Source: Flammeovirgaceae bacterium
GTDB lineage: Bacteria > Bacteroidota > Bacteroidia > Cytophagales > Cyclobacteriaceae
Length of the DNA stretch: 64,000 nucleotides
Assembly: GCA_016712035.1 (NCBI GenBank)
Contig: JADJRT010000005.1
Location: forward strand, 186,001-250,000
Reading direction: 5' to 3'
The stretch's first letter is position 1; each line of letters begins with the position of its first letter. Made by a program: the position numbers and the translations under genes. Below are positions 45,828 through 54,859 of this stretch, piece after piece. The notes beneath the pieces are model-generated. The model made no database searches. It was not told the origin of the DNA and worked only from the letters and a program-made list of their open reading frames with translations.

Positions 45828-45864
45828 AATAGCCCTGATTCGCAATTTGCCAATCAGGGCTATT
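45828..45864. terminator. bidirectional terminator between phoH and sucD
   Basis: A 13-bp perfect stem (AATAGCCCTGATT / AATCAGGGCTATT) with an 11-base loop and flanking A/T bases on both sides. It lies in the 58 bases between the convergent ends of phoH and sucD. Confidence 0.85.
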
Positions 45865-45882
45865 TATTGCTAAAAAGTAAAA

Positions 45883-46758
45883 TTATTTCCCCAGCGCTTT
45901 CAACATAGTCTCTCCTATTAATGCAGGAGATTCAACTACGTGAATACCACATTCGCGCATGATCTTCATTTTAGCGGCAGCCGTATCATCGGCTCCACCG
46001 ATAATAGCACCCGCATGCCCCATCCTTCTACCTGGAGGGGCAGTTTGTCCTGCAATAAAACCAACAACCGGTTTCTTATTTCCATTCTCCTTTATCCAGC
46101 GCGCAGCTACGGGTTCGTAGTTACCCCCAATTTCACCAATCATTACTATAGCGTCTGTTTCTGAGTCATTCATTAACAACTCTACCGCATCTTTCGTGGG
46201 TGTACCTATGATTGGATCTCCTCCAATACCTATTGCTGTCGAAATGCCTAAACCAGCTTTTACGATCTGATCAGCCGCTTCGTATGTTAATGTTCCCGAT
46301 TTCGAAACTATCCCAATACGTCCTTTCTTGAACACAAACCCCGGCATGATACCCACCTTGGCTTCCCCTGGTGTAATAACCCCCGGGCAGTTTGGGCCAA
46401 CAAGCGTAACTCCTCTTTCCTTCACATACTTTTTAGCAATCATCATATCCTTTACGGGAATCCCCTCGGTAATGGCAACAATTACTTTGATGCCTCCTTC
46501 GGCAGCTTCCATAATTGAGTCAGCAGCAAAAGCCGGGGGTACAAATATGATGGATACATCGGCTCCCGTTTTTTCAACCGCTTCTTTCACAGTATTAAAA
46601 ACAGGTCTGCCTAAGTGAATCTGTCCGCCTTTAGCGGGCGTAACGCCACCCACTACATTGGTTCCATATTCAATCATTTGGCCAGCATGGAAGGTTCCTT
46701 CCGTACCGGTGAATCCCTGAACAATAATGCGTGAGTTTTTATTAACTAAGACACTCAT
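45883..46758 (-). CDS. sucD: succinate-CoA ligase, alpha subunit
   Basis: A complete 291-residue SucD: CoA-binding N-terminal domain (IVQGFTGTEGTFHAGQM), the central GPNCPGVITPGE, and the active-site histidine in RMGHAGAIIGG. It works in the TCA cycle with SucC, which is not in this window, so the two subunits are not adjacent here. It has a strong promoter at 46777-46807. Confidence 0.97.
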   Translation of the reverse strand: MSVLVNKNSRIIVQGFTGTEGTFHAGQMIEYGTNVVGGVTPAKGGQIHLGRPVFNTVKEAVEKTGADVSIIFVPPAFAADSIMEAAEGGIKVIVAITEGIPVKDMMIAKKYVKERGVTLVGPNCPGVITPGEAKVGIMPGFVFKKGRIGIVSKSGTLTYEAADQIVKAGLGISTAIGIGGDPIIGTPTKDAVELLMNDSETDAIVMIGEIGGNYEPVAARWIKENGNKKPVVGFIAGQTAPPGRRMGHAGAIIGGADDTAAAKMKIMRECGIHVVESPALIGETMLKALGK

Positions 46759-46776
46759 AAGAAATAGGTTAGCTCA

Positions 46777-46807
46777 CAAAATTAGAACAATATAGTTGTT
46801 GACCAAA
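46777..46807 (-). promoter_or_regulatory. promoter of sucD
   Basis: On the minus strand: TTTG at 46807-46804, exactly 19 bases, then TAATTTTG at 46784-46777. A full match to the Bacteroidota housekeeping consensus, 19 bases before the start codon. Confidence 0.8.
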
Positions 46808-46833
46808 CGTGATCGGAGACCCTCCAAAATAAA

Positions 46834-46857
46834 AAACCCCGCAGCGAGGCGGGGTTT
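46834..46857 (-). terminator. rho-independent terminator after the FecR-like gene
   Basis: GC-rich stem AACCCCGC / GCGGGGTT with a short loop. On the minus strand it is followed by a T-rich stretch, 20 bases after the end of the gene at 46878. Confidence 0.85.
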
Positions 46858-46877
46858 CTCTTATCTATCTATCAATA

Positions 46878-47771
46878 CTATTTATTCACCTTAAGTTTAT
46901 TTCTCAATAGAAATTCTTCATAATAATCACTATAGGTGGCATCATCGGGTGCCAACTTCATGGCTTGTTCGTACGATGTAATCGCATCGATCAGTAACTT
47001 ATTTTGTTCAAAGAAACCCGCCAAAACCAATTTATTAAGAGCGGATTCATCTTTAAGCTCTTTCATCACATCTGTGTAAGCAACATTTATTTTAGCCTGT
47101 TCGCCCGCAGAAAGTTTCTTTACCAAATACTTTTCATCGGATCGGGTGCCGGTTGTCTTGGATTGAATCTCAATCAGGATGGCTGTTTCGCCTGCAAACT
47201 TAGGATCATTGAGATCGATAGAAACCGTATTTTCAGGAGTCTCCACTTTTAGCAATACATCATCAAACATATTTAGAAAAGAAACTGTGTACGGCCCTTT
47301 CTCTGTCTTATCCCAATTTACATAAACGATGTTGTTGAATACGCTCGCATATTGATTATTAGGTAAGTACACTTTTATTCCAAGACCTCTGTGAACCGCC
47401 CCGGTTGCACTCAATCTGTTTTTCTTTGCTTCCGCAGAATTACTACTGAGAATAAAATCCGTGTATTTATTTAATACACTGGTACTTCCACTTACCTGAG
47501 CGGCCAAGTCGGCTACTTTGTAGGTGCTCGCTTTCTTCACTTCAAGCGGTTTACCCGAGGAGTGAACCAATCCAATAGAAGCGTTCTCGGTTACTTTCAG
47601 TTCGTCTCCTAATTTTAAACTCGCTCCGGTTTTCACAGGTTGCCAGCTATCGCCTGTTTTTATTTCATTTGCGCCCTTATTTGCAAGTACCCGGAAAGTG
47701 TAATCCTGAGAATTAGCAAGGGTACTTACTGCGAAAAAGCCAACTAACAATAGAATTCTGCCTTTTTTCAT
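46878..47771 (-). CDS. exported FecR-like protein with C-terminal TPR-like region
   Basis: A 297-residue protein with a signal peptide (ends ANSQD). Residues about 25-120 look like a FecR-type beta domain (SLKLGDELKVTENASIGLV). Residues about 245-290 resemble a tetratricopeptide unit (NKLLIDAITSYEQAMKLAP). Periplasmic. It is the downstream partner, 54 bases away, of the CHASE2 membrane protein; the FecR-like/CHASE2 pairing recurs in Bacteroidota. Role unknown. No sigma factor is next to it, unlike typical FecR regulators. Confidence 0.7.
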   Translation of the reverse strand: MKKGRILLLVGFFAVSTLANSQDYTFRVLANKGANEIKTGDSWQPVKTGASLKLGDELKVTENASIGLVHSSGKPLEVKKASTYKVADLAAQVSGSTSVLNKYTDFILSSNSAEAKKNRLSATGAVHRGLGIKVYLPNNQYASVFNNIVYVNWDKTEKGPYTVSFLNMFDDVLLKVETPENTVSIDLNDPKFAGETAILIEIQSKTTGTRSDEKYLVKKLSAGEQAKINVAYTDVMKELKDESALNKLVLAGFFEQNKLLIDAITSYEQAMKLAPDDATYSDYYEEFLLRNKLKVNK

Positions 47772-47825
47772 GGTTTTATATTGATTTGCAATTCGAAAAT
47801 ACTAAAAAATCGTGCCAATTTAGAC

Positions 47826-49157
47826 TCATTCGATTAATACATCTACTGGCTTCTTGGTAAGCCATTTGGTTATTTGATTCTGGAAGCCTTTATAAATATC
47901 ATAGCATGGGCCTACCAAAGCGGATGCAGCCAAAGTTAGAGATAAATCGAGTTTAAATTCAAAAGATGCAAAGCCGAAAACCATTAATCCAGACACCGTT
48001 AACAACAAAAGAATTTGAATCAAAACTGAGAGTGCATCAAACCAATGTGCCAAATGCTCATCAATAATGATGAATAGAGCAACCGTCAAAAAGCAAACAA
48101 TGAATGCTATCGTATATTTCTGCCATTCTGCCAATTCGTTTACATAATCTTCATTAAGAATCATGGCCACTATATTAGCGTGAACCACTACACCGAACAT
48201 ATCTGGGTTGGCCCTGCCCGCAACTTTCTTGTTAAGTGGGGTAAAATATTTATCATTCCATGAAGGATCCCCAAAGTAAGACCCCAAGAATCCAACGATC
48301 ACAATACTGTTGTTAAATAATTCAGGCAAGACCTCTCCATTCAAAATCTGATCGACATCAACAGCATAGAACATTAGCGGATAGCGGGTTGTAGAAGTTT
48401 CCTTTTCGCGAACCGATTTGAGTCTTATATCCTGAATTTCCACATTACCCCGGTAATTAATAATCTCTTCCTCCTTTTGTCGGGCCAAAAAACGCTTTGT
48501 CTTTTCAGGATCAAACATCATACACATTTGAACAGCAAAAGCATACTGCTCATCATTGTTTACTGTGTACTTAGGAACAAAGGCGCGGCATTGTTTTACG
48601 TCATCCTGGTAAACCGCAGGAGGATCTGTTAATAGGTTAGCATACCCATGTTTGGCATACATGCTAAAGTTTAGATCTGAGTATTCAATGGAATCATAAA
48701 CATCAATTAAATTACTATCTTCAGAGGTCTTTGTCTTTTGAAGTAATTTCGAGACTAACACAACATTACCTGCCTCTTTAATGGCATCAGAAAGTAGCAG
48801 GTTGCCTAGCGTATCAAGTAACTGTGGACAATTCACAGAATCCCTTAATCGACCCTCGCAATTAAAATAGCTATCTATACCAATTACCTTAGGTTTAAAC
48901 TGGCTTATGATATGAATCTGTTGTGCAACTTCTCGCCTGCTAAGCATCCCTAAGTTCACCACAACAATTCGTTGATCAACCGTTGGATCACGCCTAAGAT
49001 TAGAAAACGCATAATCTGTCAATTCAAAATCAGTAAGCGCCTGCGAAACTGGATCAAACGCATTAAAAAATTTAAAATCGGTGATCTTACTAACCCCCCA
49101 CATCATGAAGAACACAAACACGGTTATGGCAAGACTTTTAATAGAGAGTTTCTTCAT
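47826..49157 (-). CDS. CHASE2 domain membrane protein without an output domain
   Basis: A 443-residue protein: one membrane helix at about 10-27, a periplasmic CHASE2 sensor (ALTDFELTDYAFSNLR, DQRIVVVNLG, VIGIDSYF, SIVIVGFLGSYFGDPSW, GVVVHANIVAMILN), then three C-terminal membrane helices (about 350-430). There is no histidine kinase, cyclase or other signalling domain. CHASE2 senses unknown ligands. It probably works with the periplasmic FecR-like protein. Confidence 0.88.
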   Translation of the reverse strand: MKKLSIKSLAITVFVFFMMWGVSKITDFKFFNAFDPVSQALTDFELTDYAFSNLRRDPTVDQRIVVVNLGMLSRREVAQQIHIISQFKPKVIGIDSYFNCEGRLRDSVNCPQLLDTLGNLLLSDAIKEAGNVVLVSKLLQKTKTSEDSNLIDVYDSIEYSDLNFSMYAKHGYANLLTDPPAVYQDDVKQCRAFVPKYTVNNDEQYAFAVQMCMMFDPEKTKRFLARQKEEEIINYRGNVEIQDIRLKSVREKETSTTRYPLMFYAVDVDQILNGEVLPELFNNSIVIVGFLGSYFGDPSWNDKYFTPLNKKVAGRANPDMFGVVVHANIVAMILNEDYVNELAEWQKYTIAFIVCFLTVALFIIIDEHLAHWFDALSVLIQILLLLTVSGLMVFGFASFEFKLDLSLTLAASALVGPCYDIYKGFQNQITKWLTKKPVDVLIE

Positions 49158-49206
49158 AGCACGTTAAGTTCAGAATAAATTTAGAAATTTAGACCATCAA
49201 TCAATA

Positions 49207-50208
49207 ATGGAACATAAAAACAATCTCCCGAATCGGCTTGATTTCTCATTCTATGCGGAAGAAATACCACGTGGAAATAGAGTAGTGCTTGCACAAGCCA
49301 TTACGCTGGCCGAAAGCACACGCGCTGAAGATATTACTCTAGCCAATCAATTGATTGAACAACTGCTTCCCCTTACGGGAAACTCCATTCGTATCGGAAT
49401 AACCGGTGTGCCTGGCGTTGGTAAGAGCACTTTTATTGAAGCCTTTGGCAAATACCTCACCTCCTTGAATCATAAAATCGCAGTGCTCGCGGTTGATCCT
49501 ACCAGTATAAAAACAAAAGGAAGTATTTTGGGTGATAAAACCCGCATGGAGGAACTCGCCAGAGATGAGAATGCATTTATAAGACCCACAGCCACCAGCA
49601 ATGCCTTGGGCGGTGTAACCGACCGAACGCGGGAAGCTATTTTATTATGTGAAGCGGCTGGCTTCGATATTATCATTATCGAAACAGTGGGCGTAGGTCA
49701 ATCGGAAACATCGGTAAGAAACCTGGTAGATTTCTTTGTTATTAATGTTAGCCGGTGCGGGTGATGAGCTGCAGGGAATTAAAAAGGAATTATGGAAATG
49801 GCTGATGCGGTTGTCATTACCAAAGCCGATGGTGAAAATCTTAAACAAACCAATCAGGCGAAAGCCGATGTTCAGCATGCCTTACATATTTTCTCGGATT
49901 CAGACTCGGGGTGGAAACCAAAGGTGATCACCGCCTCTGCCCAGGAGAAAAAAGGGATAAACGAAACCTGGAGCATTATACAAGAATATGTTACCGCCAC
50001 ACAAGACAGTAATTTCTTTAGTGAAAACAGAACCCAACAAAATCTGGTTTGGTTTCACGAACGGATGCAACAACTTTTAAAACAACATATTTCGCAATCC
50101 GAAGAGATGAACACGCAAATCAAAATTTTAGAAAAAGCTATTATCAATAAAAAAATACTTCCCTCCCGGGCCGCTCAGGAAGTCATAAGTCTGTTTTTTA
50201 AGGTTTAG
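49207..50208 (+). CDS. meaB: methylmalonyl-CoA mutase-associated GTPase MeaB, two frame breaks
   Basis: A G3E-family GTPase chaperone that protects and loads B12 into methylmalonyl-CoA mutase. Walker A is GVPGVGKST and the base-recognition TKAD is in VVITKADG. Missing bases near 49738 and 49786 break the frame; restored, the middle reads VDFFVLLMLAGAGDELQG and IMEMADAVVITKADG. The whole is about 334 residues. The mutase genes are not in the window, but B12 uptake genes begin 170 bases further on. Confidence 0.93.
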
Positions 50209-50363
50209 CCCGCTGTTTCGAATTCCCGTAAGGGCAATGGCGGCAATTGTTCTTGCAACAGAAGCCCCGCTTTAGATGATACTGTTTAGTAAAAACCATC
50301 AGTCCATCCTCAAAATAATAATCGCCTTCTTTTTGCTTATCGTTTTTTGGATTTATTATTCAT
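50198..50363 (-). CDS. small DUF5522 protein with cysteine cluster, one frame break
   Basis: A 54-residue reading frame that is too short and too broken to be easily seen. From 50363 (MNNKSK) one surplus base in the T-run 50343-50348 breaks the frame; restored it reads KEGDYYFEDGLMVFTKQYH, LKRGFCCKNNCRHCPY and ends at 50198. The CC-N4-CRHCPY cysteines could bind zinc or an iron-sulfur cluster. It overlaps the meaB end (convergent) by 11 bases and lies just before btuB's 3' end. Confidence 0.7.
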
Positions 50364-50375
50364 GGGGCAGCTCAT

Positions 50376-52271
50376 TCATAATTTTATTTTCACACCACCC
50401 TGCATATTGATACCCATTGTGCTATATCCATACACCTCCTCATAATTCTGGTTTAGCAAATTTTTTCCTTGAAGGAAAAGTGTTAAAGAGGGTTTTGGTA
50501 AAGAATATTCCACGTATACATCCAATAACACATAAGAAGTCAAAGTAACCTGCTGCGAGGTAAAGGTTGATTCGTCAAAATACAAATCCTCTCGCTTCCC
50601 AAAGCTCTGTAAATTCAAACTGCTGTACCATTTTTGGTTTAGACGATAGCCGGCATTCAATCCGAAAGAATTTTTAGGTCTCCGAATCAGATTATTAAAG
50701 GTTGTGTCCTTGTTATTTGTTGTGGTTGTTACATCGCCAGTAACATACGCATAGAAAGCCTTGAGGGTAAGTTTAGGTGTAGGGGTTACTGTTAACTCCC
50801 ATTCCACGCCTCGATCATTCTGTTCATTTAAATTTACATTGGTTGGATAGGCATAGACAATCACATCTTCAATTCTTCGCGCAAAGAATACCATTCGGCC
50901 TTCTATTTTTTGCTTTGTGAAACCCACTGAACTCCTGCTTCTGCTTTGACTGCGTTCAGGTTTTAAGTCTGGATTGGCTCCATATTGTCCATAAAGTTGG
51001 TAAAGGGTTGGCGCTTTAAAGCCAGTAGAAAGATTAACAAATGCTTTCAATCCATTTTGCCAACGATAGGACGGATTAAAACTGAATGTAAAGTTTTGGC
51101 CAAATTGGGTATGATGGTTGTACCGTCCACCCAATTCAACAGAAAAATTTTTTGTGTTCATGAACACCGATACATAGGGACTTGCAAGAAGTGCCGAAGG
51201 ATTTTTTTCAACGGAAGTCGTATCCAGCATTTTTAAATCCTGGACCGTTACTCCGCCCAAAAGTTGAAGTTGCTTAGTGAGCTCATAATTCATAAATACT
51301 TCCGCATGATTAAACTTTCCCGTGTAAGTACTTTTTCCATAGGTTCCATCAAATACCCGATCGCTTTGGTTATAGGCGTATTGCATATTCAACGATCCTT
51401 TTTTCAGCGAATAATTAGCTTGTGCCCCTGTGTTTAAAAGTGTTGCTTCATATTTGTTGAGAATATCATCAGCGAAAGGGCCGCCATCATATTTACCATC
51501 AAACTTTGTAAATCGTACAAAAGGTTTGAAGGCTAGTCGGTCCGTTGGTTTAAATCCCAAATTTGCATGAAGCGATTCCTGTCTTGCGTCATCTTTATCA
51601 AAATCACCTCCAACCTTCTCTTTCGCCTCACTAATGCCATCTGTGCTAAAGGATGTATAGCCCGCGTTATAGTCGAAGTGTTTTGTTTTACCGCTAACTA
51701 CCGCGGTGCCGTTCCACGAATTGTATGATCCATAACTCAGGCTACCCAAAAATTCTACGGGCTTACTCCCGTCTCTTTTAGTAATAATATTAATTACACC
51801 CGCTACAGCATCGCTTCCATATAAAGTGGATTGGCTTCCTTTTAAAATTTCGATACGCTCTACCTGATCCAGCGAAAGCAAACGCAAATCATACGCTCCA
51901 CCAGAAACACCCGAAGGATCGTTTACCGGCACACCATCAATTAATATGAGGGTGTATTCGTTCTTAGCTCCGCGCAGGTAAACCGATTTATCCTTTCCAG
52001 GATTGCTGTTGGCACCGTTAATTACCAGACCTACCTGTTCATTGAGCAATTGCGCAAGATCTTTGCCCTGACTTCGCATAATCATCTCTTCATCGATTAC
52101 CGTAAGCACTTTGCCGGTTTCACTCTGAGTTTTCGGAAATTTAGTAGCTGTAATTACTACTTCCTTGAGTTGACGCAAACTCAAAGAGTCTTGCTGGGCT
52201 CTTGTTGGATTTGGTGCCAGCCACCAAAGGACGATTAAAGTTATCGCCCAGACTCTTTTCTCTTTTTTCAT
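50376..52271 (-). CDS. btuB: TonB-dependent vitamin B12 receptor
   Basis: A 631-residue outer-membrane receptor: signal peptide (to about residue 25), plug domain (LKEVVITATKFPKTQSETG, VYLRGAKNEYTLILIDGVPV, IEILKGSQSTLYGSDAVAGV), and a 22-strand barrel ending in the C-terminal motif of insertion-competent porins (GINMQGGVKIKL). The identification as a cobalamin receptor rests on the cobalamin riboswitch in its leader and the neighbouring btuF; the sequence itself fits. Confidence 0.92.
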   Translation of the reverse strand: MKKEKRVWAITLIVLWWLAPNPTRAQQDSLSLRQLKEVVITATKFPKTQSETGKVLTVIDEEMIMRSQGKDLAQLLNEQVGLVINGANSNPGKDKSVYLRGAKNEYTLILIDGVPVNDPSGVSGGAYDLRLLSLDQVERIEILKGSQSTLYGSDAVAGVINIITKRDGSKPVEFLGSLSYGSYNSWNGTAVVSGKTKHFDYNAGYTSFSTDGISEAKEKVGGDFDKDDARQESLHANLGFKPTDRLAFKPFVRFTKFDGKYDGGPFADDILNKYEATLLNTGAQANYSLKKGSLNMQYAYNQSDRVFDGTYGKSTYTGKFNHAEVFMNYELTKQLQLLGGVTVQDLKMLDTTSVEKNPSALLASPYVSVFMNTKNFSVELGGRYNHHTQFGQNFTFSFNPSYRWQNGLKAFVNLSTGFKAPTLYQLYGQYGANPDLKPERSQSRSRSSVGFTKQKIEGRMVFFARRIEDVIVYAYPTNVNLNEQNDRGVEWELTVTPTPKLTLKAFYAYVTGDVTTTTNNKDTTFNNLIRRPKNSFGLNAGYRLNQKWYSSLNLQSFGKREDLYFDESTFTSQQVTLTSYVLLDVYVEYSLPKPSLTLFLQGKNLLNQNYEEVYGYSTMGINMQGGVKIKL

Positions 52272-52384
52272 TTTGAAAAAGTTTAAGGTCTTGAAAAAAG
52301 AGTAAAAGGCTGCTTATGAATAAGGGGATGTTGAATGTACATCCGCTAAATCACAGTCGCTTTTTACCCGAAGCACTGAATTAA

Positions 52385-52576
52385 AGTTGTATGGTGGCAG
52401 GTCTCCTGGCTCTTCTGATTTTACTCGCCTTCTCATCCGCCAGCTGGCGGACAATGGACTTTGAATAAAATTTATCTCGCTTTGCGCGAAATCAGAACTA
52501 CAGTTGCGGGAACAGCCCCCGAGTTTAACGGGGTTCCCTTTTAACCCCGACATCGAATCGGGGACCATCAATACAG
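52385..52576 (-). ncRNA. cobalamin riboswitch
   Basis: On the minus strand the leader holds the conserved B12-box elements: AAAAGGGAACCCC, then GCTGTTCCCGCAACTGTA (52495-52512 region) and, near the 3' side, AGCCAGGAGACCTGCC (52395-52410 region). The outer helix can form between TGTATTGATGG near the 5' end and ACCATACA at the 3' end. About 115 bases separate it from the btuB start. It should repress btuB when adenosylcobalamin is plentiful. btuF is divergent and not in its reach. Confidence 0.9.
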
Positions 52577-52579
52577 CCG

Positions 52580-52587
52580 CAAACATA
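52580..52587 (-). promoter_or_regulatory. -7 promoter element of the riboswitch/btuB transcript
   Basis: TATGTTTG on the minus strand fits TAnnTTTG; expected start is a few bases on, at the 5' edge of the riboswitch. The -33 element is not convincing. It lies only about 27 bases from the btuF start codon on the other strand. Confidence 0.4.
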
Positions 52588-52613
52588 ATTAATTAATTTA
52601 TTAATCTTGCATT

Positions 52614-53757
52614 ATGATCTCATACCAAATTATAATTCGTTTCAATTCAATCGTAACTCTGTTCGCGCTGTTCCTTGTCTCCTGCGGACAACAAAAGAAA
52701 TCTGATACAGTCAGTTTGCCTACCCAATTAAAGTACGCTACTGGATTTTCCGTGCGTGCCGAAGGTAATTCAAAACATGTAATTATTAACCTTCCGTACC
52801 CAGGTGCCGAGGAGGCCTATCACTATTTGCTTGTTCCACAGGGTGAAGAAGTCCCCGCTCACGACAACCAAACGCAGGTGGTTTATACGCCAATAAAAAA
52901 AATTGTCTGTACCTCCACTACACACATTCCTTTGCTGGATTATATAAACGAAACTGAAGCTTTGATCGGATTTCCGACAACTGATTATATCAGTTCGAAA
53001 AAATGAGGCATCGCGTGACCAAGAACTGGTAACTGATTTGGGTATTGATAAAGGAATGAATTTGGAAATATTGTATTCCCTCAAACCTGATCTGGTCATG
53101 AGTTATTCGATGACAAGCGATTTGGGTCAACTTAAAAAGATAAAAGAATTGAACATACCTGTAGTAATTAATGCAGAGTATTTAGAGAAGCATCCGCTCG
53201 GGCGTGCCGAATGGATCAAGTTTATGGCGCTTTTTTTTAATAAAGAAAAAGAAGCCGACTCCGTGTTCAACGAAATTGAAACCGATTATAATAGAACGAA
53301 GCAGTTAGTTGAAAATATTCCAACTCAACCAACTGTGCTGAGTGGCATTGTTTATGGTGAGGCGTGGTTTATGCCAGCCGGCAAAAATTATGCGGCTCAT
53401 TTACTTCAAGATGCCGGAACGGATTATCTATGGAAAGATACGGAGACAAGTGGTTTTCTGGAATTAAGTTTTGAGTCTGTATTTGAAAAAGCGAAGGATG
53501 CAGATTTATGGATTGGTGTTGGCTCTTTTAACTCCCTGAATGAAATTAAAGCCGCTGATTCCCGATATTCATTATTTAAACCTTTTCAGGATAAGCAAGT
53601 GTTTACCTACAACGCACGAACAGGCGCGAAAGGTGGCAGCGAGTTTTTGGAGCTGGGTTATCTAAGACCCGATTTAATTTTGAAAGACCTGGTTAAGATT
53701 GCGCATCCAGAACTTTTGCCGAATCACGAATTATTTTTTCATAGAAGGTTAGAATAA
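52614..53757 (+). CDS. btuF: periplasmic B12-binding protein (BtuF type), one frame break
   Basis: A lipoprotein (lipobox LFLVSCGQQ) of the periplasmic ABC substrate-binding family with two lobes. The first part ends in IGFPTTDYISSKK because of a surplus A in the run 52998-53003; with five A the chain continues NEASRDQELVTDLG and GIDKGMNLEILYSLKPDLV. The second lobe has the helix region and WIGVGSFNSLNEI. About 380 residues. Presumably feeds the BtuC/D-type transporter at 22783-24766. Confidence 0.85.
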
Positions 53758-53759
53758 GG

Positions 53760-53799
53760 AGGTGAAAATGTCCTACATCTAGGAGATGTAAGGACACCT
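53760..53799. terminator. hairpin between btuF and the AraC gene
   Basis: Inner stem TGTCCTACATCT / AGATGTAAGGACA with one bulged base and a 3-base loop; an outer AGGTG / CACCT pair can extend it. It starts 3 bases after the btuF stop, in the 50 bases between convergent genes, so it can end both transcripts. No long T-run is present. Confidence 0.55.
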
Positions 53800-53807
53800 T
53801 ACAATTT

Positions 53808-54707
53808 TCAATTTGCCATTCTATACTCCTGTGGAGACATCCCTACTCGCTGCTTAAATAAACGCGTAAAGTGCTGTGGATATTTATAACCCATCTCGTA
53901 GGCAATTTCACTTATCGACTTACTTCGGTCAAAGATTCTTTCTTTGGCTAGGTCAATCACCTTAGCTTGAATATATTCTAATGCGGATTTACCAATTTCC
54001 TTTTTTACCAAGTCACCAAAATAATTAGCCGACAAGTTTAATTGTTCAGCACAAAAAGCTACGGTTGGTAAACCAATAGTTTTAGGTTGATCTGTTTCAA
54101 AATATTTTTTAAGCAGACTTTCAAATTTTGTCAAAACATCCTTGTTAAGAGATTCACGCGTAATGAACTGTCGATCATAGAATCGAATACAATAGTTAAA
54201 GAAAAGCTCAATATTACTTACGATTAGCGTTTTGCTATGCTTATCAACACCACGCTCAAGTTCTTCTTTGATTTTGCGGAAGCACTCCAATACAATCTGT
54301 TTTTCTCGTTCTGAGATGTGTAATGCCTCCTTCGAATCGTAAGAGAAAAATCCATATTCATCCATCTTTCGGCCGAGCGATGTTCCTTTGATGAAATCAG
54401 GATGAAATACCAATGCCCACCCTGTGGGTTGCACCAACCTCTCTTCGGATAAGTCAAAACCAAAAACCTGTCCGGGAGCAATGAATAGAAGGGTCTCTTC
54501 TTGATAGTCATATGTATTTCTTCCATATTGAAAATCCTCACACTTAAGATCCTTTAAAAAGATTACATAGATTTCAGATAGTTGCCGATAAGCTCGAATC
54601 GGTGAGGATTTCGATTGATCTAATACACTCACCAAAGGATGCAGCGTCTCCTGTCCTCTGCGTGAATTGAAATGCGTTACGCTTATTAGCTTTTCGATTT
54701 TATCCAT
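53808..54707 (-). CDS. AraC family transcriptional regulator
   Basis: A 299-residue regulator. The N-terminal about 170 residues are a cupin-like sensor region, and the C-terminal about 100 hold two helix-turn-helix motifs: VAFCAEQLNLSANYFGDLVK and KSISEIAYEMGYKYPQHFTR followed by FKQRVGMSPQEYR. It is divergent from the exported cluster at 54860-57969 and is the natural candidate to control it (inference). Confidence 0.9.
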   Translation of the reverse strand: MDKIEKLISVTHFNSRRGQETLHPLVSVLDQSKSSPIRAYRQLSEIYVIFLKDLKCEDFQYGRNTYDYQEETLLFIAPGQVFGFDLSEERLVQPTGWALVFHPDFIKGTSLGRKMDEYGFFSYDSKEALHISEREKQIVLECFRKIKEELERGVDKHSKTLIVSNIELFFNYCIRFYDRQFITRESLNKDVLTKFESLLKKYFETDQPKTIGLPTVAFCAEQLNLSANYFGDLVKKEIGKSALEYIQAKVIDLAKERIFDRSKSISEIAYEMGYKYPQHFTRLFKQRVGMSPQEYRMAN

Positions 54708-54724
54708 GATTTTCGATTGCTATT

Positions 54725-54732
54725 CAAAGATA
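54725..54732 (-). promoter_or_regulatory. -7 promoter element of the AraC gene
   Basis: TATCTTTG on the minus strand, a perfect -7 element 18 bases before the start codon; no -33 TTTG at 19 bases. The same motif occurs in the rplC and rpsH promoters. Confidence 0.4.
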
Positions 54733-54859
54733 GTTTAAAAAAACAGGCTGATTTATTAGTCATCCTCCAATCAGTAATAATGGTATGAGATTCAGTAAAT
54801 CGGGTAAACCAGCTCCAAATAAATCAGGGGACATTTGTGTATTAATAATTGAACATCAA

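Noticed and set aside
8002..53757. Programmed frameshifting as an explanation for the broken genes
   Set aside because: The breaks occur in unrelated genes, at many different sites, in both directions, without slippery heptamers plus pseudoknots, and include secY and ribosomal genes that are never frameshifted elsewhere.
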